Origin: JBGPTF01 sp041490445
Lineage (GTDB): Bacteria > Acidobacteriota > Terriglobia > Acidiferrales > UBA7541
DNA: 64,000 nt
Reading direction: 5' to 3'
Assembly (NCBI GenBank): GCA_041490445.1
Contig: JBGPTF010000016.1
Span: 38,074-102,073 of the forward strand
Shown here: positions 24,579-34,003 of the stretch, one piece after another
Layout of the letters: each line of letters begins with the position of its first letter
How positions within the stretch are numbered: position 1 is the first letter of the stretch
Notes under the pieces: model-generated
What the model saw: only the letters and a program-made list of their open reading frames with translations
Database searches by the model: none
Told to the model about the DNA's origin: nothing
Made by a program: the position numbers and the translations under genes

Positions 24579-27191
24579 ATGCTGCGATTCGACAAATTCA
24601 CCGTGAAGGCGCAGGAAGCATTGCAGGCTGCGCAGGAGATTGGCGGTCGTGCGGGACAGCAACAGATCGAACCGGTCCACCTCCTTTCGGCGCTCGTAGC
24701 GCAAGACGATGGCGTTGCGCCGCCACTGCTCGCGAAGCTCGGTGTTTCGCCGGAGGCCTTTGCCCGCGAAACGGACATCGAGATCGAGCGCCTGCCAAAG
24801 GTTTCAGGGGTCGCGCAGCAGTATCTTAGCCAGGCTACGAACGACGTCATGAGCCGCGCCTTTGATGAAGCCGGGCGCTTCAAGGACGATTATGTCTCGA
24901 CCGAGCATCTGCTGCTTGCCATCGCCGGGGCGCCCCGCGATCCTGCGGGAAAACTCTTGGCGAAACACGGCGCGAGCCACGATGCCATCTTGCAAGCGCT
25001 GGCTTCGGTCCGCGGCAGCCATCGCGTGACCAGCCAGACCCCGGAATCCACATATCGCGCGCTCCAACAGTACGCCCGCGATCTGACGGATCTCGCGCGC
25101 CGCGGCAAGCTCGATCCCGTGATTGGCCGCGATGAAGAGATTCGGCGCGTGATGCAGATCCTCGCGCGGCGGACCAAGAACAACCCCGTGCTGATTGGCG
25201 AGCCGGGCGTGGGCAAGACAGCCATTGTCGAAGGCCTGGCGCAACGGATCGTCTCCGGCGACGTTCCCGAGGTGCTGAAGCCCAAGCGAATTGTCGCGCT
25301 GGATTTGGCCGCGCTGGTGGCTGGGACGAAATACCGCGGCGAATTCGAAGATCGCTTGAAAGCCGTACTGAAGGAAATCACGGAAGCCGAAGGCCAGATC
25401 ATCCTGTTCATTGACGAGCTGCACACTCTGGTCGGCGCGGGCGCCGCCGAAGGTGCGATGGACGCGTCGAACATGCTGAAGCCGGCGCTGGCGCGGGGCG
25501 AACTGCGCGCCATCGGCGCCACCACCCTGAACGAATACCGCAAGTACATCGAAAAAGATCCGGCGCTCGAGCGCCGCTTCCAGCCCGTGCTAGTCGGTGA
25601 ACCATCGGTGGAGGACACAATTGCGATCCTGCGCGGATTGAAAGAGCGCTATGAAGTCCATCACGGCGTCCGCATCAAAGACGCTGCCATCGTTGCCGCC
25701 GCGGTGCTCTCGCAACGCTACATCTCCGACCGCTTTCTGCCGGACAAAGCCATCGACCTGGTGGACGAAGCCGCGGCCGGACTGCGGATGGAGATTGATT
25801 CTCTGCCCACGGAGATTGACGAGATCGAACGGCGCGTCATGCAGCTCGAAATCGAGCGGCAGGCCCTTCGCAAGGAATCCGACGCGCATTCCCGCGAGCG
25901 CCTTGGCGAGATCGAGAGTGAGTTGGGTGGGCTTCGCGAAGAATCGAGCCGCCTGAAGACGCAGTGGCAGATCGAAAAAGACGCGATCGGGCGCATCCGC
26001 AAGCTGAAGGAGCAAATCGAGCAGTTGAAAGGAGAAGAGCAGCGCCAGGAACGCGCCGGCGACCTTGCGCGCGTGGCGGAAATCCGCTATGGCAAGCTGG
26101 CCGCGGCGGAACGGGAACTGCAGCAGGCGCAGGAGCGTCTTGGCGATTTGCAGAAGGGCCACCCGATGCTGAAGGAAGAAGTGGGCGAGGAGGACATCGC
26201 CCGCGTCGTGAGCAAGTGGACCGGCATCCCTGTCGGGCGCCTGCTCGAAGGAGAAGTCGAGAAGCTCGTGCACATGGAGGAACGTCTGCGGCATCGCGTT
26301 GTGGGCCAGGACGACGCGCTCGCGCGTGTGTCCAACGCCATCCGGCGCAGCCGCTCGGGCCTTTCCGACCCGAAGCGGCCGATCGGCTCGTTCATTTTCC
26401 TGGGGCCGACGGGTGTGGGCAAAACGGAACTGGCGCGCGCGCTCGCCGAATTCCTTTTCGACGATGAGCGCGCGATGGTGCGGCTCGACATGTCTGAGTA
26501 CATGGAAAAACATTCGGTAGCACGGCTGATCGGCGCGCCCCCGGGCTACGTCGGATACGAAGAAGGGGGCCAGCTGACGGAACAGGTCCGCCGGCGGCCG
26601 TACTCGGTGGTGCTGTTTGATGAAATCGAGAAGGCGCATCCCGATGTCTTCAATATCCTGCTCCAGATTCTCGATGATGGGCGGCTGACCGACGGCAAAG
26701 GGCGCACCGTTGATTTCCGCAACGCGGTCATTGTGATGACCAGCAACGTCGGTTCCATGGCGATCTTTGAGCCCGCCGCGAACGATCCCAAACGCGCTCG
26801 TCAGGAAGCGATGGAATCGCTGCGCGGGATCTTCCGCCCCGAGTTCTTGAATCGGGTGGACGATATCGTGATCTTCAGCTCGCTCGGCAAGGAACAGCTC
26901 GAAAAAATCATTACGCTGCAGCTCGAACACGTCGAAAAGCTGCTCGCTGACCGGAACCTGATTCTACGACTGACCGACGCCGCGCGCGAGTTGCTGTTCC
27001 GCGAAGGCTACGACCCCGCCTATGGCGCGCGGCCGCTGCGGCGCGCGATCCAGCGCCTGGTGCAGGATCCGCTCGCGATGCGCATTCTGGACGGCAGCGT
27101 GTTGCCGGGCGATACCGTGCTCGTGGACGCAGACAAGAAGACGGGCGAGATGATATTCGAACGCGAGACTGCGGGAGTCGGCGCCGATTGA
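24579..27191 (+). CDS. clpB: ATP-dependent disaggregase ClpB
   Basis: An 870-residue Hsp100 ring ATPase that works with DnaK to pull polypeptides out of aggregates. It has an N-terminal repeat domain (1-145), first AAA+ module with Walker A GEPGVGKT (207-214) and FIDELH Walker B, a long middle coiled coil (about 410-535) that defines ClpB against ClpA/C, and second AAA+ module with Walker A GPTGVGKT (609-616). The C-terminal domain follows. Length matches the family. The ATG has GAGG ten bases upstream. It lies between hsp20 and htpX, giving a protein-quality cluster. Confidence 0.96.
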   Translation: MLRFDKFTVKAQEALQAAQEIGGRAGQQQIEPVHLLSALVAQDDGVAPPLLAKLGVSPEAFARETDIEIERLPKVSGVAQQYLSQATNDVMSRAFDEAGRFKDDYVSTEHLLLAIAGAPRDPAGKLLAKHGASHDAILQALASVRGSHRVTSQTPESTYRALQQYARDLTDLARRGKLDPVIGRDEEIRRVMQILARRTKNNPVLIGEPGVGKTAIVEGLAQRIVSGDVPEVLKPKRIVALDLAALVAGTKYRGEFEDRLKAVLKEITEAEGQIILFIDELHTLVGAGAAEGAMDASNMLKPALARGELRAIGATTLNEYRKYIEKDPALERRFQPVLVGEPSVEDTIAILRGLKERYEVHHGVRIKDAAIVAAAVLSQRYISDRFLPDKAIDLVDEAAAGLRMEIDSLPTEIDEIERRVMQLEIERQALRKESDAHSRERLGEIESELGGLREESSRLKTQWQIEKDAIGRIRKLKEQIEQLKGEEQRQERAGDLARVAEIRYGKLAAAERELQQAQERLGDLQKGHPMLKEEVGEEDIARVVSKWTGIPVGRLLEGEVEKLVHMEERLRHRVVGQDDALARVSNAIRRSRSGLSDPKRPIGSFIFLGPTGVGKTELARALAEFLFDDERAMVRLDMSEYMEKHSVARLIGAPPGYVGYEEGGQLTEQVRRRPYSVVLFDEIEKAHPDVFNILLQILDDGRLTDGKGRTVDFRNAVIVMTSNVGSMAIFEPAANDPKRARQEAMESLRGIFRPEFLNRVDDIVIFSSLGKEQLEKIITLQLEHVEKLLADRNLILRLTDAARELLFREGYDPAYGARPLRRAIQRLVQDPLAMRILDGSVLPGDTVLVDADKKTGEMIFERETAGVGAD

Positions 27192-27237
27192 CGCCACTCC
27201 GGCGGCGCTCTACACTGAATGAGAACAGGGTGAACCA

Positions 27238-28092
27238 ATGAAAGCGATCAAGACGACTCTCTTACTTACGGCACTTTCTATTCTCCTGCTCTTCGGCGGG
27301 CGCGCGCTCGCCGGGCAGCAGGGCATGACAATTGCCCTTCTTATTGCCATCGTGATGAACGGTGGGGCCTACTTCTTTTCCGACAAGATTGCGCTGGCTT
27401 CGAGTGGTGCGCAGCCGGTGACACGAGAACAGGCACCGCGCCTCTATTCCGTGATGGAGCGGCTCTGCGGCAAAGCAAATCTGGCGATGCCGAAGCTCTA
27501 TGTGATTCCGCAGCCCGCGCCGAACGCCTTCGCCACCGGACGTAACCCGAGCCATGCCTCTGTCGCCGTCACGGAAGGCTTGCTGCAGTTGATGGATGAC
27601 GAAGAACTCGAAGGCGTGATCGCGCACGAGCTTTCGCACGTGCGCAACTACGACATTCTGACGTCTTCGATTGCAGCGACGCTCGCCGCCGCGATCACGT
27701 GGATTGCAAGCATGGGCCGCTGGGCCCTGATCTTCGGCGGCTGGGGCGGCCGCGACGGCGATCGCGACAGCGGCGGTCTGGCTGCCCTGCTGATGCTCTT
27801 TCTTGCGCCAATTGCCGCGCTTCTGCTCCAACTCGGCATCTCGCGCCAGCGCGAATTCCAGGCGGATGCTTCGGGCGCGCAGATGGTGGGCCACCCGTAC
27901 GGGCTGATTCGAGCGCTCGAGAAACTGGGCGCAGCCAACAAGCGCATCCCCATGAACATTTCTCCGTCCACCTCGGCGCTCTGCATCGTGGCGCCACTGG
28001 TGCCGCGCAAAATGCTGATGAGCCTGTTCAGCACGCACCCGCCGCTGGATAAGCGAATCGCCGTGCTCCGCAATCTGCAAATCAGCCGGTAA
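27238..28092 (+). CDS. htpX: Membrane zinc metalloprotease HtpX
   Basis: A 284-residue M48 protease that degrades damaged membrane proteins. Two N-terminal membrane helices (about 5-24 and 30-48), the zinc-binding HELSH motif (130-134), two further membrane segments (about 142-165 and 178-200), and the third ligand Glu in REFQADASG are all present. It starts 46 bases after clpB and may be read through from it. The gap 28093-28363 that follows has short inverted repeats (for example GCCCTC-GGT-GAGGGC near 28130) without a clean T-run, and the AT-rich stretch around 28260-28280 may hold the next promoter. Confidence 0.93.
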   Translation: MKAIKTTLLLTALSILLLFGGRALAGQQGMTIALLIAIVMNGGAYFFSDKIALASSGAQPVTREQAPRLYSVMERLCGKANLAMPKLYVIPQPAPNAFATGRNPSHASVAVTEGLLQLMDDEELEGVIAHELSHVRNYDILTSSIAATLAAAITWIASMGRWALIFGGWGGRDGDRDSGGLAALLMLFLAPIAALLLQLGISRQREFQADASGAQMVGHPYGLIRALEKLGAANKRIPMNISPSTSALCIVAPLVPRKMLMSLFSTHPPLDKRIAVLRNLQISR

Positions 28093-28363
28093 CGGAACCT
28101 CCGAGCAATCTTTGCGAGCGCCCCCGACGCCCTCGGTGAGGGCAAAAATGCGCCTTTTTCACCTGCCCTCGCGCCACGCAGAAAGGATAATTGCCCGGTA
28201 AAGATTTCAGGGTTCAGTACGCTCACAGAACTCGCACTTTCCTTACAGAAGAACACTAACTTATTATCCTGCATATAGTTAGCGCCATTTCGCAAGCTGC
28301 CAACATTTGGCTCCGGGCTTGCACATTCAGATGGCTGCAGGGGAATCCTAAAGGAGAACGAGC

Positions 28364-29206
28364 ATGACTGACACAAACGGACAAATGGGGACGCACACTG
28401 AAGGCACACCCCGCTGGGTTGGACTCGCGGTGGTTGTCCTGGCAGCGGTCGCGTTGGTGGCACTGGGGGTCGGCTGGAACGCGACCACGCAGGCCAGAAA
28501 CTTCGGGCAGACTCTCGCCAGCCAGACGCAGACTCTGAAGCAGTCGCAAGATGTTCTGGCGCAGCGGTTGGCACAGACAGAGGAGACCAATGCGCAGGTG
28601 CGCGGTGAACTGAACGTGGTGACCGACCGCTTGAAGCTGACGCAGGGCGAGCTGTCGAGCGCACGCAAGTACGCAAAGCAGGTCAAGGAAGAAGACGCGA
28701 AGCAACTGGTAGAAATGCAGAACTCAGTGAAGTCCGAACTCGCCACGAAAGCTAGCGCCGATGACGTCAACCGGCTGGGCGGCGACGTGAATGGCGTGAA
28801 GAGCGACCTCGAAGCCACGAAGAACAATCTCCAGATGGCTCGCGGAGAGATGGGCACACTGATCGCCCGCAACCACGACGAGATCGACCAGCTCCGGCGG
28901 ATGGGCCAGCGCGACTATTACGAATTCACGATCAGTCGCAAAGGCACCCGCCAGAAGGTGGGGGAACTGATGGTCGAACTGCGCGGCACAAACCCCAAGA
29001 GGAATCTCTACAGCGTGGCGATCTTCGTGGATGATTCGCGATACGAGAAGAAGAATCGCTCGGCCAACGAGCCGATCTACTTCTATACCCGCGGCACCCG
29101 CACCCCGCTCGAACTGGTGGTGAATCAGGTGACCAAGGAAAAGGTCGTCGGCTACCTGAGCGTGCCGAAAGTCAGCCAACCGCAGGCGCAAGGGACCGGC
29201 AACTAG
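28364..29206 (+). CDS. Membrane-anchored coiled-coil protein of unknown function
   Basis: A 280-residue protein with a short cytoplasmic N terminus, one membrane helix (about 17-38), a long region with heptad-like spacing and many Gln, Glu, Lys and Thr (about 40-180), and a C-terminal globular domain (about 185-270) rich in beta strands. The C-terminal domain begins near YYEFTISRKG. I do not recognise the family. It is followed by a strong terminator and has no partner on its strand, so it is probably monocistronic. The layout suggests an envelope protein with a spacer, but this is inference. Confidence 0.7.
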   Translation: MTDTNGQMGTHTEGTPRWVGLAVVVLAAVALVALGVGWNATTQARNFGQTLASQTQTLKQSQDVLAQRLAQTEETNAQVRGELNVVTDRLKLTQGELSSARKYAKQVKEEDAKQLVEMQNSVKSELATKASADDVNRLGGDVNGVKSDLEATKNNLQMARGEMGTLIARNHDEIDQLRRMGQRDYYEFTISRKGTRQKVGELMVELRGTNPKRNLYSVAIFVDDSRYEKKNRSANEPIYFYTRGTRTPLELVVNQVTKEKVVGYLSVPKVSQPQAQGTGN

Positions 29207-29260
29207 ATCGGACCGGACTGCGGCAACTCGCCGCGGGACCGGGCCAGAAGCAGGACGCCA

Positions 29261-29292
29261 GGAGGGCATTCACGGAATGCCCTCCTTTTTTT
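29261..29292 (+). terminator. Rho-independent terminator of the coiled-coil protein gene
   Basis: A perfect 10-bp stem GGAGGGCATT/AATGCCCTCC (29261-29270 with 29276-29285), loop CACGG, then seven T. The T-run touches the stop codon of the convergent 56-residue gene. Confidence 0.9.
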
Positions 29293-29461
29293 ATTCCGCT
29301 TTGGTGAGGAAGCGCAACTTCCGGGAAAGAAAAATCTTCGCCAGGGCGGGCAGCTTGTCGTGCGGGAGCTTTCCCTGCTCGTAAAGTTTCATCTTGGCTT
29401 TGGCTGCCTTGCGCCGGCGCTGGTGCCGCTTCCAGACGACGAACCTCTTTTCGTTTGCCAT
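29291..29461 (-). CDS. Small basic protein, 56 residues, unknown function
   Basis: A short frame from ATG at 29461 to TAA at 29291. It begins MANEKRFVVWKRHQRRR and has a second basic helix-like stretch ending KLRFLTKAE. About a third of the residues are Lys or Arg and there is no Cys. A near-perfect GGAGGAG ribosome site stands six bases before the ATG, and the gene fits exactly between the preceding terminator and nagA, so I consider it real. The size and charge resemble ribosome- or RNA-associated small proteins; I do not recognise a family. Confidence 0.65.
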   Translation of the reverse strand: MANEKRFVVWKRHQRRRKAAKAKMKLYEQGKLPHDKLPALAKIFLSRKLRFLTKAE

Positions 29462-29563
29462 CTACTCTCCTCCGAGTCGAGTCATTCATTCTAACGAACC
29501 TGCTGGCCGATGCAAGCCCACGCTGTCTTTTTGCCCGGCAGTTCGAGTAGGATGATTCGCGAT

Positions 29564-30739
29564 ATGTCTGCGCTGGCCTTGCGCGCCTCGCGCGCCCTTA
29601 CACCGTTCGAAGCGATCGAGGACCCTGTCCTACTGATCGAAGACGGTCGGATTTCCGCCATCGGACGCCGCGCTGAAATCACATTGCCGCGGGGCATCGA
29701 AGAATTCGACGCACACAACCTCACGGTTATTCCCGGATTCGTGGACTTGCATCTCCACGGCGCCGGCGGACACGACGTGATGGAGGCCGATCCCGCGGCG
29801 CTAGGCGCTGTGGCGGAAACCGCAGCTCAGCGCGGCACGACCTCCTTGCTGGCGACGACCGTCAGCGCGTCCGTGGATCGGACCTGCCGGTGCCTCGAAG
29901 GGATCGTCCGTTACATCAAGAGTCCGGCGAACTCGGCCCCACAGGCCAAGCCGCACGCTGAGATTCTCGGCATCCACCTCGAAGGCCCGTTCATCAATCC
30001 GGCGCGCCGGGGCGTGCATCCCCCGGACGGTATCGCACCGCCCTCGGTCGCGGCTCTGGACCGGTTGCTGCTCTCGTGCGCGGGCTTCGCGTCCATTCTC
30101 ACACTCGCACCGGAAATGCCGGGCGCGCTCGAACTGATTGAACATGCGCGTGCCAAAGGTCTGCTGACCGCACTCGGGCACACGGATGCAACCTACGACC
30201 AGGCGATGGCGGCGATCCAGCGCGGAGCGCGCCACGCCGTACACGTCTTCAATGCCATGCGCCCCTTCTCTCATCGCGAGACCGGCGTGCTCGGCGCCGT
30301 GCTCACTTCTCCGGAAGTGACCGCGGAGGTCATCGCCGACGGCATTCATGTAGACGCGGCCGCGATCCGGCTGCTCCTCGCCGCCAAAGGCACGGAGCAC
30401 GTCTTGCTGGTGAGCGACGGCACCGCTGCGACGGGCATGCCCGACGGCTCGTATCGCCTGGGCCCGACCGAACTCGTGGTTTCGGGTGGAGTTTGCCGCA
30501 ATGCAGAAGGCCGGCTGGCAGGCAGCACCCTTACGCTCGATCGCGCCGTTCGCCACATGGTGGACCTGGGTGTCCCGCTCATCGAAGCGGTACGTATGGC
30601 AACACTCTACCCGGCCCGCCGCCTGGGATTGGCGCACCGTAAAGGCGTCCTGGCTCCGGGCGCGGATGCCGATCTTGTCCTGCTCTCTTCCAGTTTCGAA
30701 GTTGCCGGGGTCATGCGGCACGGCGGAATGCTCGCATAA
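29564..30739 (+). CDS. nagA: N-acetylglucosamine-6-phosphate deacetylase
   Basis: A 391-residue amidohydrolase that removes acetate from GlcNAc-6-phosphate in amino-sugar and peptidoglycan recycling. Metal and substrate motifs appear in order: HLHGAGG (63-69), HLEGPF with the metal-binding Glu, GHTDA, HVFNAM and the catalytic Asp in VSDGT. The start at 29564 was chosen over 29510 or 29552; a modest TAGGA lies 12 bases upstream and homologues begin near here. No nagB or phosphotransferase gene is next to it. It may use fragments released by the lytic transglycosylase at 5.3-7.2 kb, but that link is speculative. Confidence 0.88.
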   Translation: MSALALRASRALTPFEAIEDPVLLIEDGRISAIGRRAEITLPRGIEEFDAHNLTVIPGFVDLHLHGAGGHDVMEADPAALGAVAETAAQRGTTSLLATTVSASVDRTCRCLEGIVRYIKSPANSAPQAKPHAEILGIHLEGPFINPARRGVHPPDGIAPPSVAALDRLLLSCAGFASILTLAPEMPGALELIEHARAKGLLTALGHTDATYDQAMAAIQRGARHAVHVFNAMRPFSHRETGVLGAVLTSPEVTAEVIADGIHVDAAAIRLLLAAKGTEHVLLVSDGTAATGMPDGSYRLGPTELVVSGGVCRNAEGRLAGSTLTLDRAVRHMVDLGVPLIEAVRMATLYPARRLGLAHRKGVLAPGADADLVLLSSSFEVAGVMRHGGMLA

Positions 30740-30763
30740 GCGTGGGGGGCGGGGCGAGAAAGA

Positions 30764-31018
30764 TTACGGATTCAGAGGAATCTTCAGTTCTTCCGCAAGA
30801 AGATACGGGTCGAACGGGCTGCAAGCGAAGTAGCGCCCATCCACTTCCAGTGTGGGGACTTTCCTCCGGCCGTCGTTCACCCGCAGGACCAGGTCTTCCG
30901 CGTCGGGATCCTCGTCGATATTGATCTCGCGGAATGCGATGCCGCGGTCCTTCAGGAATCGTTTCGTGCGGCGGCAATCGCCGCACCAATGTGTCGAGTA
31001 GAGGATGATTTCGCTCAT
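30764..31018 (-). CDS. Glutaredoxin-like thiol-disulfide protein
   Basis: An 84-residue thioredoxin-fold protein. The active site is Trp11-Cys12-Gly-Asp-Cys15 and the cis-proline motif VPTLEVDG is at 54-61. The Cys-Gly-Asp-Cys form is found in mycoredoxin-like and NrdH/Grx-like bacterial proteins. The start at 31018 is required because the longer frame runs backwards through atpC. It lies 82 bases downstream of atpC and could be read through from the ATP synthase operon. Electron donor and targets are unknown. Confidence 0.85.
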   Translation of the reverse strand: MSEIILYSTHWCGDCRRTKRFLKDRGIAFREINIDEDPDAEDLVLRVNDGRRKVPTLEVDGRYFACSPFDPYLLAEELKIPLNP

Positions 31019-31100
31019 AGGCTGCGGCGCCGACTGGCACGCTTTACTTTCAGATGCGCGAAGGGGTAGAGCGGATTCAGGCGTGTTTCCCGGCCCACTG

Positions 31101-31553
31101 CTAGGGCGCAGTGTGATGCTCTTCCGCGGCCGAGCCGACGGCTCCACCCTTCGCCGCGGCCTGTACGCGGACCAGGGCGCGTTGCAACGCAAACGTGGCG
31201 CGGTCCCAGTCCACCTCGGTGCCGCCGGGCTTCGCCAGGTGCTCCTGGGCCCGCTCGAGGGCGGCGCGGGCGCGATCCAGATTAATCTCTTCGGCGCGCT
31301 CCGAGATCTCGGCAAGCACGATCACGCGATCGGGCAGCGCTTCGGCATAGCCGTGAACCACGGTCAGGTAGCGCGTCTCGTTGCCGTCCACGTAGTTGAG
31401 CACACCGATGCCGAGCTCCGTGATCAAGGGGGCGTGACCCGGCAGAATGCCCAGATAGCCATCCAGCCCGGGCAGCTCAATGCTGTGAACGGATCGCTGC
31501 AGCACGTGCCGTTCGGGCGTGACCACTTCGAGTTCGAGTGTTTCCGGCAACAT
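31101..31553 (-). CDS. atpC: ATP synthase F1 epsilon subunit
   Basis: A 150-residue epsilon subunit. The N-terminal beta-sandwich (1-85) contains the conserved LPGLDGYLGILPGHAPL stretch (27-43). A helical C-terminal domain follows (88-130), which can inhibit ATP hydrolysis. A 20-residue Ala/Gly tail exceeds the usual length. It is the last gene of the atp operon, 27 bases after atpD. Confidence 0.93.
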   Translation of the reverse strand: MLPETLELEVVTPERHVLQRSVHSIELPGLDGYLGILPGHAPLITELGIGVLNYVDGNETRYLTVVHGYAEALPDRVIVLAEISERAEEINLDRARAALERAQEHLAKPGGTEVDWDRATFALQRALVRVQAAAKGGAVGSAAEEHHTAP

Positions 31554-31580
31554 CGCTTCGCCTCGGATTCCTCCGCCTGC

Positions 31581-33032
31581 TTACACGGATGCGGCCATTC
31601 TCTCCGCGTTCTCGAGCGCGTCTTCGATCGTGCCGACCATCCAGAACGCCTGCTCCGGCACCTCGTCGTGCTTGCCTTCGACGATTTCCTTGAAGCCGCG
31701 GATCGTGTCTTCGATCTTCACATACTTGCCCGCCAGGCCGGTGAATTGCTCGGCCACGAACATCGGCTGCGAAAGAAATTTCTCGATCTTGCGGGCGCGC
31801 GCCACCGTCAGTTTGTCTTCATCGGAAAGCTCTTCAATGCCGAGAATAGCGATGATGTCCTGCAGATCCTTGTACCTCTGCAAGACCGACTTCACCGAAC
31901 GCGCCACTGTGTAATGCTCCTGCCCCACGATGCGCGGATCCAGAATGCGTGAATAGCTCGCGAGAGGATCGACGGCGGGGTAAATGCCCAGCTCTACGAT
32001 CTGGCGGCTGAGGTTGGTCGTCGCATCCAGGTGCGAAAACGTCGCCGCCGGCGCCGGGTCGGTGTAGTCATCGGCGGGCACGTAAATGGCCTGCACGGAC
32101 GTGATCGAGCCATGTTTCGTCGAAGTGATGCGCTCCTGCAATTCTCCGATTTCAGTATTCAGGTTCGGCTGATAGCCCACCGCCGAAGGCATGCGGCCCA
32201 GCAGTGCGGACACTTCCGAGCCCGCCTGCACGAAGCGGAAAATATTGTCGATGAAAAGAAGCACGTCGAGGTGTTCTTCATCGCGGAAATACTCGGCAAC
32301 GGTCAAGCCCGTCAGGCCGACGCGCAGGCGCGCCCCGGGCGGCTCGGTCATCTGGCCGTAGATCAGCGCGGCGCGCGATTTTTCGGAGTTGCCGGGCACC
32401 ACGACACCCGATTCCTGGAATTCGAGCCACAGGTCGTTGCCCTCGCGAGTGCGCTCACCCACGCCGGCAAACACCGACACGCCGCCGTGCTTCATCGCCA
32501 CGTTGTGGATCAGCTCCTGAATGATCACGGTCTTGCCCACGCCGGCGCCGCCGAAGAGGCCGATCTTTCCGCCCTTCAAGAAGGGCTCGATCAGGTCCAC
32601 CACTTTGATTCCCGTCTCGAACATTTCGAGCGTGGTGGATTGGTCGTCGAGCAGTGGCGCCGGGCGGTGAATCGGATAGTGCTTGTCGCTCGTAATCGGT
32701 CCGAGTTTGTCCACTGGTTCTCCGAGCACATTCATCACGCGGCCGAGCGTCGCGCGGCCCACCGGCACGCAGATCCCCTCTCCCTGGTCGTACGCTTTCA
32801 TGCCGCGCACAAGGCCTTCCGTGGGCTTCATGGCCACGGTACGCACGCGCCCTTCACCCAGGTGCTGCTCGACTTCCGCGATGATGTCGATCGGCTCGGC
32901 GACGTCGTATCCCTCGCTCGTGATCCGCACGGCGTGATAGATCTGTGGCAGGTGGCCCTGTTCAAAGGCCACGTCCACGACGGGCCCGATCACCTGCACG
33001 ACATGACCGACGTTTTGCTTGTCCTTTGCCAT
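31581..33032 (-). CDS. atpD: ATP synthase F1 beta subunit
   Basis: A 483-residue catalytic subunit. Walker A is GGAGVGKT (161-168), the catalytic Glu lies in AGVGERTREGND, Walker B in VLLFIDNIFRF, and the conserved DELSEEDK-like region appears as EELSDEDK. A GGGAG ribosome site precedes the ATG. The gene lies between atpG and atpC as in most bacteria. Confidence 0.97.
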   Translation of the reverse strand: MAKDKQNVGHVVQVIGPVVDVAFEQGHLPQIYHAVRITSEGYDVAEPIDIIAEVEQHLGEGRVRTVAMKPTEGLVRGMKAYDQGEGICVPVGRATLGRVMNVLGEPVDKLGPITSDKHYPIHRPAPLLDDQSTTLEMFETGIKVVDLIEPFLKGGKIGLFGGAGVGKTVIIQELIHNVAMKHGGVSVFAGVGERTREGNDLWLEFQESGVVVPGNSEKSRAALIYGQMTEPPGARLRVGLTGLTVAEYFRDEEHLDVLLFIDNIFRFVQAGSEVSALLGRMPSAVGYQPNLNTEIGELQERITSTKHGSITSVQAIYVPADDYTDPAPAATFSHLDATTNLSRQIVELGIYPAVDPLASYSRILDPRIVGQEHYTVARSVKSVLQRYKDLQDIIAILGIEELSDEDKLTVARARKIEKFLSQPMFVAEQFTGLAGKYVKIEDTIRGFKEIVEGKHDEVPEQAFWMVGTIEDALENAERMAASV

Positions 33033-33052
33033 TCACGGTCTCCCTTGCGCGC

Positions 33053-33982
33053 TCACGACGTCGCAGAAGCGGCGCCGCTCACAATCTCGATCAATTCCTT
33101 CGTAATGCCGGCCTGGCGTATCTTGTTCATCTCCAGCGTGACTTCTTCGATCAGTTCTCCCGCATTGTTAGTGGCCGAATCCATGGCCGTCATTCGCGCT
33201 GCATGCTCCGCCGCGGAGGACTCGAGCAGGATGCGGAACATTTCGGCCTCCAGATAGCGCGGCACCAGGCCGCTGAAAATCACCTCCGGCGGCTGTTCAT
33301 AGATGTAATCCACGAGCAGCGCGGTGCTCCGCGCCGCGGATCCGACGGGCAGCGTAGTGCCGTGTCCGGACATGCCGGCGAATTCCGCAGAACCGGGCGC
33401 GAACAACTCGGCATCGAGCGGCAGGATCTTTTCCACCTGCAACCGCTGGATCAGCACGTTTTTGAACTCATTGTAAATCGCGTAAACGGCGTCCACTTCG
33501 CCGCCACTGTACAATTCCGCCACGCGCCCGGCGATTTCCTTCGCCTTGCCGAATTCCACGTGGTCGGATACGCCAAGATATTCTGCCCGGGAGCCCCAGC
33601 CGCGCTTCCGGAGCGCGTCGCGGCCCCTCTTCCCAACTGCCACGACTTCGATTTTGCCCTCGCTGTGTTGGCGGAAGAATTCCGACGCGCGGCGCACCAC
33701 GTTGGTATTGAACGCGCCGCAAAGCGAGCGGTCGCCGGTGAGCACAATCGCCAGGATGCGCTCTTCAGGCCGGCGCTGTAGCAGCGGGTGTGACGGATCT
33801 TCGATCCGCGCCATCGCCGAGCGCAGCACGCGCAAAATCTCGCGCGCATAGGGACGCGCCGCGAACACCCCCTCCTGCGCCCGCCGCAGCTTCGATGCCG
33901 CAACGAACTTCATCGCCCGGGTGAGCTGCTGCGTGCTCTTCACCGAGCGGATCCGGCGCCGAAAATCAATCAGTGTCGGCAT
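33053..33982 (-). CDS. atpG: ATP synthase F1 gamma subunit
   Basis: A 309-residue central-stalk subunit. The N-terminal helix motif RRIRSVKSTQQLTRAMKFVAASKLRRAQ (positions 9-36) and the C-terminal LEMNKIRQAGITKELIEIVSGA helix pair are both conserved. It is about 20 residues longer than E. coli gamma, with the difference in the middle domain. It begins 21 bases after atpA. Confidence 0.95.
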   Translation of the reverse strand: MPTLIDFRRRIRSVKSTQQLTRAMKFVAASKLRRAQEGVFAARPYAREILRVLRSAMARIEDPSHPLLQRRPEERILAIVLTGDRSLCGAFNTNVVRRASEFFRQHSEGKIEVVAVGKRGRDALRKRGWGSRAEYLGVSDHVEFGKAKEIAGRVAELYSGGEVDAVYAIYNEFKNVLIQRLQVEKILPLDAELFAPGSAEFAGMSGHGTTLPVGSAARSTALLVDYIYEQPPEVIFSGLVPRYLEAEMFRILLESSAAEHAARMTAMDSATNNAGELIEEVTLEMNKIRQAGITKELIEIVSGAASATS

Positions 33983-34003
33983 TTGTCTTCAACCGGCCTG
34001 CAC

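Noticed and set aside
31019..31315. N-terminal extension of the glutaredoxin-like gene
   Set aside because: The extra residues read through the atpC coding region in another frame; the family N terminus begins at 31018.
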